Assembly: GCF_011634775.1 (NCBI RefSeq)
Contig: NZ_JAALXT010000006.1
Span: 189,001-253,000, forward strand
Direction of reading: 5' to 3'
From: Thalassoroseus pseudoceratinae
GTDB taxonomy: Bacteria; Planctomycetota; Planctomycetia; Planctomycetales; Planctomycetaceae
Length of the DNA stretch: 64,000 bases
The notes beneath the pieces are model-generated. The model made no database searches. It was given only the letters and a program-made list of their open reading frames with translations, and was not told where the DNA came from. Shown here piece after piece: positions 46,497 to 57,012 of this stretch (its first letter is position 1; every line of letters begins with the position of its first letter). The translations under genes were made by a program, and so were the position numbers.

Positions 46497-47918
46497 CTAA
46501 TGCGTTGCACAGCCGCGATTGTAGAGTTCTCGACATCGTGCTAGCACGTCTGCTAGTTGCGAATCATTGGCGAGATTATTGGTTTCTAATGGGTCAGCTT
46601 GATGGTCATATAGTTCAGCGGCAACTAGCTTGTTCGTTTTGAAGTCTCGCCATTCGGTGTAGCGATAGCGTGCGGTACGAACCGAACGCCCCATGACGTC
46701 TGGTTGCTCTTTATAGTATGCAGGTCTTGGATGTTGTGTATAGGCGGCCGGTTGAATGGTGGCAGTGGGGTCTTTGAGAACGGGTACTAAACTCGTGCCT
46801 TCACCGATCGGTTTGGGAAGATCACAAAGTTCGGCGAGCGTTGGATACATGTCTAACAATTCCGCGAGGGAATCCGTTTCCGTGCCAGGTTGGTTCATGT
46901 CTGGAGTACTGATCATCAATGGCACGCGGGCGTCGAGTTCAAAGTTTGACGTTTTCGCCCATAGGGTATGTTCGCCAAGATGATATCCATGATCGGACCA
47001 AAAGACGACGATAGTGTTACGGTCGAGACCGAGTCGCTTGAGTTCGTCTAGCACTCGGCCGATTTGGGCATCCATATAGCTGATGGCAGCGAGATAACCA
47101 TGACGAATTTCCATCACCGCCTCGGGAGAGAGTTCCCGATTTTTCGGCGGGCGACCAAGTATCTCGCGGCTGTTGTGCCAAGCGATCCGGGGAGCATTCT
47201 TAGGCCAATTCGGATTTGCGGGCGGCGATAGTTTTGAGCGGTCGTACAAATCCCAATACTTTTTCGGTGCATTGAACGGCGAGTGTGGTTTCCAGAACCC
47301 AACCGCGAGGAAAAACGGTTTCTGTTCGGCTTTGCGTTCTCGAAGGGCTTCAATGGCTAGGGAAGCAATCCGACCGTCGAAGTACGCATCGTCGGGGACA
47401 TCGCGGCATTCACACTTTCGATCCGTTGCGTGGTTTGGCGGCAGTTTCCCGTCGACTTGGGGTTTGTCGGAACCGTGATTGGCAAAATGCATCACAGCCG
47501 GAACGCTCCAAGACTGGGGGTCGCCTTTGAGCTTGTGAATCCAGTTGTGATAAATCTTGCCGATGTTCTGCGTGAAGTAGCCGTTGTTCTTGAAATGTTC
47601 TGGCAGCGTGACGACGTTCGGCATTCGGGTGCGGAAGTGTGTTGGCAAGTCCCAAATTTCCAACGTGTCTGGGCGGCGGCCGGTCATTAGCGACGCCCGC
47701 GAAGGGTTGCAGACCGCTTGCTGACAGTACGCATGTGTGAACAACCGGCCGCGTGCCGCGAGAGCATCCAGATGTGGCGACTTCACCTCCGGATGCCCCA
47801 AACAACCCAAGTCGTTACGTAAATCGTCCGCCGCGATGAACAATACATTCGGTTTCTGAGCGAACGCTGCCGACCAAGTGGTGAGGAGAACAACAAATGC
47901 GAACGCGAACTGTTTCAT
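46497..47918 (-). CDS. Secreted sulfatase, iduronate-2-sulfatase-like (CNPSR site)
   Basis: A 473-residue exported sulfatase. The signal peptide ends near Ala20; the formylglycine site is C70-N-P-S-R, followed by ASLMTGRRPDT. HFKNNGYFTQNIGKIYH and WSDHGYHLGEHTLWAKTSNFE are typical of the iduronate-2-sulfatase-like branch, which acts on sulfated uronic acids; exact substrate unknown. The start has GAGG 5 nt upstream. It shares strand and direction with the sulfatases on either side (gaps of about 70 nt), consistent with an operon. Confidence 0.93.
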   Translation of the reverse strand: MKQFAFAFVVLLTTWSAAFAQKPNVLFIAADDLRNDLGCLGHPEVKSPHLDALAARGRLFTHAYCQQAVCNPSRASLMTGRRPDTLEIWDLPTHFRTRMPNVVTLPEHFKNNGYFTQNIGKIYHNWIHKLKGDPQSWSVPAVMHFANHGSDKPQVDGKLPPNHATDRKCECRDVPDDAYFDGRIASLAIEALRERKAEQKPFFLAVGFWKPHSPFNAPKKYWDLYDRSKLSPPANPNWPKNAPRIAWHNSREILGRPPKNRELSPEAVMEIRHGYLAAISYMDAQIGRVLDELKRLGLDRNTIVVFWSDHGYHLGEHTLWAKTSNFELDARVPLMISTPDMNQPGTETDSLAELLDMYPTLAELCDLPKPIGEGTSLVPVLKDPTATIQPAAYTQHPRPAYYKEQPDVMGRSVRTARYRYTEWRDFKTNKLVAAELYDHQADPLETNNLANDSQLADVLARCRELYNRGCATH

Positions 47919-47992
47919 GTCGACCTCATTCGTGAATCGAACCTTTGATGCGGGAATCGAATTGTCGAAAGCGTTCTCTTGCGGCCGACGAA

Positions 47993-49498
<1,506 letters not shown>

Positions 49499-49868
49499 GA
49501 AGAATCTCCAACGGAGGGCGTCGATGAGATGAATTGCGAGGTCAAGATCATCATAACCAGATCAACTGGGCAACCCAACCGACGCCGACTCGGAGTTGGA
49601 CGGCTTGTCCGAACGCCAACAAACCGAATCAAACGGTATAACCGACCGAGAAAACTTCCGATTTTGGGAAAGTGGATTGTACGGAAACCGACGCGAACCA
49701 TTGTGCCAAATACGTGACGTATTCTTCCGCAGATTTCATATCACAACCGAAGACCTCTCTGAGGTCCTGTCGCGGCAGGATTTTCAATCTGCCGAATGAG
49801 ACTAGAGACGAAGCGGTCAGCATTCCCCACACGTTGATCCCCTCGCGTCGCTTGAAAGCCGATCTCCC
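49499..49868. other. Divergent intergenic region between sulfatase and HDOD-GGDEF genes
   Basis: No gene is supported in these 370 nt. Two short dyads stand out: AATACG-TGA-CGTATT (49709-49723) and GACCTC-TCT-GAGGTC (49752-49766), either of which may be a regulator site. Confidence 0.5.
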
Positions 49869-51818
49869 ATGACCGATTCTTCGAAGATCTGGGCGTCTAG
49901 CCAACTACCAACGTTGCCATCTGTCGCGGTCGAACTACTTGAACTCTCCAACGATCCGGCGACCGAATTGCCGATGGTGGTTCAAGTCATCAAGACGGAC
50001 CCTGCCATTGCGGCGAAGATTCTAAAAGTCACGAATTCGTCCTACTACGGATTCAAGAAGGAAGTGACGACTCTCGAACGGGCCGTGTCGCTGTTGGGCA
50101 CGCGGGCGGTCACTTCTCTAGCGTTGAGTTTCAGTCTCGTTGACGCCGCCACGTCGACGGGAAAACTAGCCGACCATTTCCAAGCCTATTGGAGACAGTC
50201 CGTCGTGCAGGGATTGGCGGCGGAAGTGCTTGGTCAAGAATTCCATAATCCCAAAGAGCACGATTTTTTCTTGGCGGGTCTCCTTGCGGACCTGGGTCGA
50301 TTGGCGATGCTCAAGACGATTGGTCCGGAATACACGTCCACACTCGAGACGATGATGGAACGTCAAAGTTGGCTTGCCGAGCAAGAACGAGACGACCTTG
50401 GTTTCGACCATGTCGAGATCGGGACGAAACTCATGGAGAATTGGAAACTGCCCCCCGCGTTGATTGAAGCGTCGCGGTTTCACCATCGATCGTTGGACGA
50501 AATTCGGGAACATACAAACGAGGTGACGGCATCACCCGTTCAATGTGTCGCGACGGCAGCGGCGATCGGTGACTACTACTGCATGGAGAACCAAGGCCCG
50601 GCACTCGAACGAGTCCGCGAGTTAGCGAACAGCTTCTACCAGTTGGAAAGCAACCAGTTGCAGGAGTTATTGACGACCATCAAGAGCCGAATTGATCACG
50701 CTGCGGAGTTGTTCAATGTCGACCCTACAATCATTCGAGCGCCGAACGAGTTGCTCGCGATGGCCAACGAACAACTCGCAAGACTTGCGGTTCAAGAACG
50801 GCTTGAGCATGTCGAGTCGATGGAAGAGCACAAACGGTTGGAGCGTGAAACACAGCGTTTGAAAGCCGTCAATCAGGAACTGCAAAAACGCATACTGCAC
50901 GACCCGCTCACCAAGATTTACAATCGAGCGTATCTCGAAGATGCACTGCGACGGGAAACCGATCGCTGCTGCCGATTGGCCGAGGCGATCGGGCTCGTTT
51001 TCATCGATGTCGATAAGTTCAAGAACCTCAACGACACCCACGGGCACGCGTTTGGCGACGTCGTGCTGCAAAGAGTCGCTCGCACGATGCAAAAGACGCT
51101 ACGGGGCGCGGATATTCTGGCACGATACGGCGGTGAGGAATTCGTCGCGCTGGTGATGAATCCCAGTCCAGAGGGAATTCAAATCGTCGCGGAGCGTCTA
51201 AGAACGGCTGTGGAACGTGAAATTATTGAATTAAACAACACCCGAGTGCCTGTGACCGTGAGTCTCGGTTGTGCGTTGGGAATTCCCGGCCGCGAAGATG
51301 ACGAGTTCACAAAACAGCTCATTGAAGCTGCCGACCATGCGATGTACGAGGCGAAATCCAACGGACGAAATCAGTCCCGGTTCATCAATTTGCTGCCAAC
51401 CGCCGATCAACACTTGCTCAACCGAATCAATGAACTTCGCTTTAGCGAATGGCTGGTGACTGGCAACCACATTGCGAGAGAAGTGATCGATCCGATTTGC
51501 AAGACGATCCCTCAGCAACATCAACTGATCGGCCAACTCGCCCGGAAACACGGTTATCTGAGCAACGCCGAGGTCCGATTGATCTTGGACGAACAACAAG
51601 CGACCGAAGAACGATTCGGAGAAACGGCGATTCGCCGGGGCTTGATTTCACTCGACGTATTAGCCAACTTGTTGGCGTGGCAACAGGAAGACCCCGAGAC
51701 GCTGCTTCACCACTTGGAACGAAATCGAATTGGCGGTCGAGACGACTATCGGCAATTACTGGGTGATTACCTCGACCAATCCCCAATTCACGAACCATTG
51801 TCCGCGATCCCGGCCTAA
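49869..51818 (+). CDS. HDOD-GGDEF diguanylate cyclase-like protein
   Basis: A 649-residue soluble signalling protein. The N-terminal HDOD domain (about 10-215) is linked by a coiled coil (about 300-345) to a GGDEF domain (about 345-495) with an intact active site (IDVDKFKNLNDTHGH and GGEEF at 421-425) and an inhibitory I-site RxxD at 412-415. It should therefore make c-di-GMP and show feedback control. The last 130 residues (HGYLSNAEVRLILDEQQATEERFGETAIRRGLI and so on) resemble the N-terminal helical modules of GspE/MshE ATPases, which can bind c-di-GMP; this last match is inferred. No other gene joins it. Confidence 0.9.
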   Translation: MTDSSKIWASSQLPTLPSVAVELLELSNDPATELPMVVQVIKTDPAIAAKILKVTNSSYYGFKKEVTTLERAVSLLGTRAVTSLALSFSLVDAATSTGKLADHFQAYWRQSVVQGLAAEVLGQEFHNPKEHDFFLAGLLADLGRLAMLKTIGPEYTSTLETMMERQSWLAEQERDDLGFDHVEIGTKLMENWKLPPALIEASRFHHRSLDEIREHTNEVTASPVQCVATAAAIGDYYCMENQGPALERVRELANSFYQLESNQLQELLTTIKSRIDHAAELFNVDPTIIRAPNELLAMANEQLARLAVQERLEHVESMEEHKRLERETQRLKAVNQELQKRILHDPLTKIYNRAYLEDALRRETDRCCRLAEAIGLVFIDVDKFKNLNDTHGHAFGDVVLQRVARTMQKTLRGADILARYGGEEFVALVMNPSPEGIQIVAERLRTAVEREIIELNNTRVPVTVSLGCALGIPGREDDEFTKQLIEAADHAMYEAKSNGRNQSRFINLLPTADQHLLNRINELRFSEWLVTGNHIAREVIDPICKTIPQQHQLIGQLARKHGYLSNAEVRLILDEQQATEERFGETAIRRGLISLDVLANLLAWQQEDPETLLHHLERNRIGGRDDYRQLLGDYLDQSPIHEPLSAIPA

Positions 51819-51879
51819 CGGATTATCGGGAATGTGTGTTGAAACCGCACGCTCCGTTGCCGCAACGTGTCTGTTCATG

Positions 51880-51918
51880 AATCGCAGGTTTTGACGGTAA
51901 AACGATTCCTGCGATTTT
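51880..51918 (+). terminator. Terminator-like hairpin after the HDOD-GGDEF gene
   Basis: AATCGCAGG (51880-51888) pairs with CCTGCGATT (51908-51916); an inner TTTT/AAAA pairing extends it, and the T-run is four long. It lies about 60 nt after the stop. Confidence 0.55.
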
Positions 51919-51953
51919 CGAAACACAATCGCACTCGATGCCAGAGACGCAAC

Positions 51954-52559
51954 GTGCCCGACAGTTCGCAGCGAAGTTTGAAATCGACTTTGCGGAAGCA
52001 AATCCAGACCGCCCGTGCGGCACTGCCGGATCGCGAATCGCGAAGTCGGTCGATTCACGATCGGTGGATCCAATCCGAACTCCACCGCGATTCCCAGGCG
52101 GTCGTATGCTACGTTAACGTGCGGAGCGAAGTGGCCACGCGGGATGTGATCAATTCATTGTGGCAAGCGGAAAAGCGGGTGGCGGTCCCGTACTGTGTGG
52201 AACGTCATCTGGAGTTGACCTGGATCACGTCGTGGACGGATCTCACAGCCGGACGTTTCGGCATCCTGGAACCGACTCCGCAATTGCGAACCGATCCGCT
52301 CCGATGTCCGCCGATCGACGAGTTGGATGTGGTCCTCGTTCCTGGCGTAGCGTTCGACTTCCACGGCGGACGGTTAGGACACGGCCAGGGATTCTACGAT
52401 CGTTTGCTCTCGCGATTGCCCCAGCGGACGATGCTCGTCGGTGTCGCGTTTGATTGTCAGATCGTTTCACACGTTCCAGCCGAACCGCACGACATCCCCA
52501 TGCACTTCATCCTCACCGAATCAACTCTCCACGATTGCCGGTCGGATTCCATCGGGTAG
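51954..52559 (+). CDS. 5-formyltetrahydrofolate cyclo-ligase
   Basis: Converts 5-formyl-THF to 5,10-methenyl-THF using ATP. From GTG at 51954 the protein has about 201 residues, near the family norm. The ATP-binding basic stretch LKSTLRKQIQTARAAL opens it, and the C-terminal signature GGRLGHGQGFYDRLL is complete. The upstream GTG at 51867 is rejected because it would place the start before a terminator-like hairpin. Weak AGAGA box. No folate neighbour. Confidence 0.9.
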   Translation: MPDSSQRSLKSTLRKQIQTARAALPDRESRSRSIHDRWIQSELHRDSQAVVCYVNVRSEVATRDVINSLWQAEKRVAVPYCVERHLELTWITSWTDLTAGRFGILEPTPQLRTDPLRCPPIDELDVVLVPGVAFDFHGGRLGHGQGFYDRLLSRLPQRTMLVGVAFDCQIVSHVPAEPHDIPMHFILTESTLHDCRSDSIG

Positions 52560-52568
52560 TAAGCCGAC

Positions 52569-53618
52569 TCAGAACGAAATCGTGGCTTGCAAGAGGGCGG
52601 TGTCGTCGAGGGAAATCGTTGGGCGATCGCTTTGGAATTCGAGATCTCTTGCAAAGGAATAGCCCACTTCCAGACCGATCTTGTGACCTCGTTGGAACGG
52701 CACGCCCGGCACGACCCGGGGGACGGACTCCACGCCCACCACCAAACGCCAGTCGCCGTACGTCAGTTGATCGTGTTGTCCATCCCCACGTTCGAACGCC
52801 CAAGTTCCTCCGCTGAACCCGCCGCCCAAATAGCCCCAACACTGTCGGCTGGGTCCATCGAGGAGAAGAAAGTTCATTCTCGGTCGTGGAAGTATCAGAT
52901 CGAGCTTGAACGAATCACTCGGTTGCCAAATCAACCCCACCGCAGGAACGGCCGGCAGATCGTTTCGTCCCAAGGCAATCACACCGACGGTCCAAATCCA
53001 GGCGGGATCGCGGGAGTACATCGCGAATGCCCCACCTCGAAACTGCCATGCATCGCTGGACGTGTTGTCACCGTCACTGGCGAAAGCGACACTTCCCATC
53101 GTTCGCACGGTCCAACGGTCGTTGATCCGACGCACCCAAGATATCCCCACCACCAAATCCAACACGTCATCGGGAAGTCCCAATTCACTTGGTGACTGAA
53201 AATCGGTGCGTTCATATCGAAATTGAATGAGCGGCGGCGGTGGACCGAAGATGGGATACATCGGAACTTTGATCGCCGCCCCGTACGAGGATATTCCAAA
53301 TCCTCCCGTCGACGGCAACCACTCCGCTTCCGCATTCACGAGGGGCCGAAACCGCTTGAGTTGACTGAACACACTTCGAGGTGGTTCAAGATCACCAGAA
53401 GTCGCAAATTGGCCTTCAATCGAAGACGGTGGCAATGTCTCCTCAAGTGTGTTTTCCGTAGGAAGTGAAGCCAAACGCACCGACGACGATCCATCATCCG
53501 AATCTTGAGAGATCGCTGGCTGAGACTGCAAACCAATGACTGCTACACACAGAATCACCATGCGTCTCGCAGACAAAATGAGCTTGGTTTGCCGAACTTC
53601 GCTCATTGACCATCCCAT
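52569..53618 (-). CDS. DUF6268-type outer-membrane beta-barrel protein
   Basis: A 349-residue exported protein. The signal peptide (LSARRMVILCVAVIGLQSQPAIS) ends near residue 37. An acidic, low-complexity linker follows, then about 12 amphipathic strands such as PLIQFRYERTDF, RWTVRTMGSVAF and KIGLEVGYSF, and the chain ends in ISF, a typical barrel C-terminus. DUF6268 is my best match. The ATG at 53618 has GGAG 10 nt upstream; a start at 54203 would add 195 residues of atypical composition and is rejected. Function unknown. Confidence 0.75.
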   Translation of the reverse strand: MGWSMSEVRQTKLILSARRMVILCVAVIGLQSQPAISQDSDDGSSSVRLASLPTENTLEETLPPSSIEGQFATSGDLEPPRSVFSQLKRFRPLVNAEAEWLPSTGGFGISSYGAAIKVPMYPIFGPPPPLIQFRYERTDFQSPSELGLPDDVLDLVVGISWVRRINDRWTVRTMGSVAFASDGDNTSSDAWQFRGGAFAMYSRDPAWIWTVGVIALGRNDLPAVPAVGLIWQPSDSFKLDLILPRPRMNFLLLDGPSRQCWGYLGGGFSGGTWAFERGDGQHDQLTYGDWRLVVGVESVPRVVPGVPFQRGHKIGLEVGYSFARDLEFQSDRPTISLDDTALLQATISF

Positions 53619-54140
53619 CACGAAGACACTCCGAACACCGTCCGCATTTGCGGCATTATCGGTTCTATCGACCGAAACGGTTCCACCGATCCATCTGTTC
53701 TCCCGACCGGCAAATGTTCCCTTTGGAATTCTGTTCGTCAGTCCAGAAAACCGCGAATCGGGCTCAAGTGTGTTTGCTGAATGCATGCCGGCCATCGATG
53801 GATATCCTGTAGCGATCCCATCGCCGAAGTCGCGACACGAAAACGAGACTTGGTCTAGACTGCGGAATCCACAACTTGCACGGGTCGTTCCGATCGTGTG
53901 TTCAAACAGAACCTGGTTGCAGTTAGCCGTTATAATCGGCGATACGAAACTGATAGGAGGTTTTACGTTCTCACAGAACGAAAAAACTCTCGATTGTCGT
54001 CCCTGTCCATGGCTAGAATTGGGACTAGCGGTCGTTGCATAGTTAGGTCCGCAAAGAATGCCGTTGTGATCGTCGAACGCACTGTCTGGCGAAACGATGG
54101 GCAAGGCTGAATTTTGATGACATCTCTGGGAGTTGATTGC
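53619..54140. other. Divergent intergenic region, barrel and HEAT genes
   Basis: In these 522 nt two long overlapping open frames exist on opposite strands, but neither shows family similarity. A TATAAT at 53931-53936 lacks a matching -35. The region probably holds promoters for both flanking genes. Confidence 0.5.
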
Positions 54141-56369
54141 ATGCCGCTTCTGAAATTTCGGTTTGTCTGGACCATTCCGATCGTGGCGGTTGTTCTCATT
54201 CAACCTCTGGAATTGTCAGCCCAACAACCCGCGGACGATGCCGAAAACGATTCCCCATTGCTCATCGAACCGGAAACCCCGGAAGCTGCGTTCGATGCGG
54301 CTCGCTTGATGATTCGTCTCGGCCGACCGGAACTTTCACGGACTTACCTTCAGCAGTTTCTGGATTCCAATCCGGATGACGCATTGCTGCTTAAACTTCG
54401 CGAGAAGTTTGGTCCCGGTGTGTTCTTGAACCTCGACAACAACAAAGCCCTGCGACCGGAAAGCACGCAACTGCTCGACCGAGTCAACGAGGTCTTCCGC
54501 AAGAACGCTTCCGACCCGAAACGTGTGGACCGGCTGATTGACGATCTCTCGGCCAGTTCCCAAAAACGAGCCGAAGCTACCACTGCACTGCGGAATGCCG
54601 GCCCGAATGTTGTGCCGCGAATGATTCAACGTCTCGCCGCCTCCCAAGGCGATGAGCGAGATAATTTGATGATCACCCTGGTGAAGATGGGTCCGCAAGC
54701 TGTTCCGCCGTTGATCGGTGCACTCTCCGCCGACAACGATGACCTGCGATCGGCTGTGATCGAAGTACTCGGGCACATCGATTCCGTGTTGAGCATCCCG
54801 CACTTGTGGTATCCCGGTTTTGGCAAAGATCAGCCCGCCGGTGTGCAGTCCGCCGCTCGACGGGCGTTGCAACGCCTGCTTGAGCGTCCGCGTTTGAGTG
54901 ACATTACGGATTTCGAAGCCAGCAACGATTTGATCCAGACCGCCCGTAAACATCTTCGCGGCGAATACCCCTGGCCCACCTACACTGAAGACGACGACAT
55001 CACCATTTGGGCATGGAACCCGCAACAAAACACCGTCACACCCATCCCGATGCCCCCAACTGCGGCTTCTTTGTACGAAGGCAGTCGGTTGGCACGCGAT
55101 GCGGTTCGGTTGTCGCCGAGAAATCGCGACGCTCAGGGTTTGTATTTGGCATTGGTGCTCGGCTCGGAAGCCTACCGCAACGGCCCGGGACAACCGTTGC
55201 CGAACGGACGCGGAACCGTCTCGAACACGGCTTTGGCAGCCGGGATGGACGCACTCAATGCCGCTCTGCATGAAGCCCTGGACGCAGGCAACGCCATCGC
55301 CGCTGAGGCAATCGTTCCACTATTGGGGCAACTGTCTTCTCGCAACGACTTAGCCACGAATGTCGGAGCATCTCCGCTGGTCAATGCGTTGTATTCTCCG
55401 GATCGTCGGGTACGGTTCGCCGCTGCGGAGACGATTTTAGGGATGGACCCGAAAGCCCCATTCGAGCACTCCTCGCGTGTGGTCAACATTCTGACACAGA
55501 CGCTACGCGACGACGGAAAAAAAGCCGCCTTGGTGATCGATCCGAATGAATCGCGTGCAATTGACATGGCTGGCCGATTCGCGGAAATCGGCTTCAGTGG
55601 TGGACCGTTCACAGCGGCCACCGGCCAACAAGGATTCCGCATCGCCGCGAGTCGGAACGATGTCGAATTGATCGTCGTCAATGCAAACGTCTCTCGTTGG
55701 CCACTCTCGCAGTTGCTCGCCAACTTCCGAACCGACCCGCGAACCGAACTGATTCCAATCGTGATTTACGGCCCTGAACGGGTCGAACCCAACGTGCAAT
55801 ACTTGCTCGACCACTACTCGCAAGTGAAGTTTATCGTCGAACCGGCTTCGACCGATTTCCTGGAATTGCAGGTCCGACCGTTTCTCAATGCCACCGCCGG
55901 ACGGCCACTCACGCCGGACGAACGAAGCCGATACGCCGGGGCCGCAACGTTCTGGTTAGCGGATATTGCGGATCGACGACGAACGAATGTCTTCCCCATC
56001 GAGTCGGCAGAGTCCGCCCTGAGCGATGCCATCGAAGACCCGGAACTCGCCCGCAACGCGATTTCCGCGTTATCGTCAATCGGTAGTGAGTCCGCCCAAG
56101 TCCGGCTGCAAAACGTGGCGGTTGGTGCGAATTATCCAGCGGAAACTCGGAAGTCGGCGGCTTGGCAACTGGCATTTCACATTCAACGACACGGCCTGCT
56201 ATTGCGACCGGCTCAGATCGTGGAAATTAAGAACGCCCTCGCTGCCGCGAAAGAACCGGAGTTGATTGCCTCCCTGACAACCGTCATGGGATCGCTCCGC
56301 CCGGATGCGGTTCGATCAGGCCAACGATTGAGCAACCTCACACCGCCGCTCCCCGTGCTGCCGGAATAA
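54141..56369 (+). CDS. Exported HEAT-repeat protein with degenerate receiver domain
   Basis: A 742-residue protein. A signal peptide or anchor (FVWTIPIVAVVLIQPLELSA) is followed by HEAT-like helical repeats (about 110-265, MGPQAVPPLIGALSADNDDLRSAVIEVLG). A middle region and a receiver-like alpha/beta domain follow (about 460-590). It reads VIDPNESRA for the acidic pocket (Asp467, second acid lost), ELIVVNANV with Asn514 where the phosphoacceptor Asp belongs, and FIVEPAS where the conserved Lys would be. It should not be phosphorylated. More HEAT repeats end the chain. The ATG at 54141 has GGGAG 8 nt upstream. Function unknown. Confidence 0.78.
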   Translation: MPLLKFRFVWTIPIVAVVLIQPLELSAQQPADDAENDSPLLIEPETPEAAFDAARLMIRLGRPELSRTYLQQFLDSNPDDALLLKLREKFGPGVFLNLDNNKALRPESTQLLDRVNEVFRKNASDPKRVDRLIDDLSASSQKRAEATTALRNAGPNVVPRMIQRLAASQGDERDNLMITLVKMGPQAVPPLIGALSADNDDLRSAVIEVLGHIDSVLSIPHLWYPGFGKDQPAGVQSAARRALQRLLERPRLSDITDFEASNDLIQTARKHLRGEYPWPTYTEDDDITIWAWNPQQNTVTPIPMPPTAASLYEGSRLARDAVRLSPRNRDAQGLYLALVLGSEAYRNGPGQPLPNGRGTVSNTALAAGMDALNAALHEALDAGNAIAAEAIVPLLGQLSSRNDLATNVGASPLVNALYSPDRRVRFAAAETILGMDPKAPFEHSSRVVNILTQTLRDDGKKAALVIDPNESRAIDMAGRFAEIGFSGGPFTAATGQQGFRIAASRNDVELIVVNANVSRWPLSQLLANFRTDPRTELIPIVIYGPERVEPNVQYLLDHYSQVKFIVEPASTDFLELQVRPFLNATAGRPLTPDERSRYAGAATFWLADIADRRRTNVFPIESAESALSDAIEDPELARNAISALSSIGSESAQVRLQNVAVGANYPAETRKSAAWQLAFHIQRHGLLLRPAQIVEIKNALAAAKEPELIASLTTVMGSLRPDAVRSGQRLSNLTPPLPVLPE

Positions 56370-56435
56370 AGGTCGCCGCATAAGTCCGACCATGATCTGA
56401 CACCATTCGCCAGCGACGAATCACATTACCATTTC

Positions 56436-56467
56436 CACGGCAAGGAACCTTCCTTGCCGTGTTTTTT
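56436..56467 (+). terminator. Intrinsic terminator of the HEAT-protein gene
   Basis: CACGGCAAGGA (56436-56446) pairs perfectly over 11 bp with TCCTTGCCGTG (56451-56461), with a 4-nt loop and a run of six T residues. It lies 67 nt after the stop codon. Confidence 0.95.
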
Positions 56468-56558
56468 GTTGCCACACGCGTACACATTCGGTCAGTCGTT
56501 TTTCCACGGTCTTGTGCCAGTATGTCTGCACATAAGAACACAGCTAACGCACGTCCCG

Positions 56559-56610
56559 CCTGAGCGGTGGACATGTCACCTGAGTCCCGGTTCGACTCCG
56601 GGTTCCAAGA
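56559..56610 (+). other. tRNA-like relic (T-arm and neighbouring hairpins)
   Basis: CCCGG-TTCGACT-CCGGG (56586-56602) is a perfect T arm. Before it, GGTG-GACATGT-CACC resembles an anticodon arm and GAGCGGTGGAC a D-arm/anticodon junction, but position 33 is A and no matching 5' acceptor strand is found. It may be a decayed tRNA or a coincidence. Confidence 0.3.
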
Positions 56611-56641
56611 GATTATCGTCGATACACGCAAATTCCTGCTG

Positions 56642-56656
56642 TGGCACACCATATGC
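56642..56656 (+). promoter_or_regulatory. Candidate sigma-54 promoter
   Basis: TGGCAC followed by ATGC keeps the invariant GG-N10-GC spacing (consensus TGGCAC-N5-TTGC, one change at the -12 element). It points at the sigma-54 regulator gene, about 340 nt before its start. A second TGGCAC at 56673 lacks a -12 element. Confidence 0.3.
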
Positions 56657-56719
56657 ACCCGTCGTCGAACAGTGGCACAGATCGACATTTTTTGATCCAG
56701 ACGCCTCAACACACGCCGT

Positions 56720-56761
56720 CAAACGCGCAATAAAACAGCACAAATGCGCAACAAACGCGCA
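56720..56761. repeat. Three phased decamer repeats CAAA(C/T)GCGCA
   Basis: CAAACGCGCA at 56720-56729 and 56752-56761 and CAAATGCGCA at 56741-56750. Start-to-start distances of 21 and 11 bp match two and one helical turns, suggesting binding sites on one DNA face. Confidence 0.5.
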
Positions 56762-57012
56762 CGAGACACTGTTCAAGGAGAGTGATTTTGGAAACTTTCT
56801 TAATGTCGAGTAACTTCGTTACCATTACAGACACGCGTCGCCTATAATTCCAGCACGCTTCGCGCTCATCTTTCTCGGACTTTTGCAACTGAAGGTTTTC
56901 CGTCTGCTCCAATTGTTGTCACGGTTCAGCCGCTCCTGATGCGGGTGATGACGACGATGAAACGCAGTGACGTTAAATCTTCCATTTGCCAATTCCAATT
57001 GCTTTCCTGAAA

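Larger units (their letters stand above)
56370..57012. other. Long intergenic region upstream of the sigma-54 regulator
   Basis: These 643 nt contain no supported gene. They hold a perfect terminator (56436-56467), a tRNA-like T-arm (56586-56602), a candidate sigma-54 promoter (56642-56656) and three phased decamers (56720-56761), each listed separately. Confidence 0.6.

Noticed and set aside
53619-54203. A 195-residue N-terminal extension of the outer-membrane protein and an overlapping opposite-strand frame (53536-54042)
   Set aside because: The extension would precede a normal signal peptide that has its own RBS; neither frame resembles a protein family.
56470-56610. A tmRNA gene in the HEAT-regulator gap
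   Set aside because: Only a T-arm-like hairpin is present. No tmRNA 5' end, tag-reading frame or CCA-proximal acceptor stem can be built, and there is not enough space upstream.
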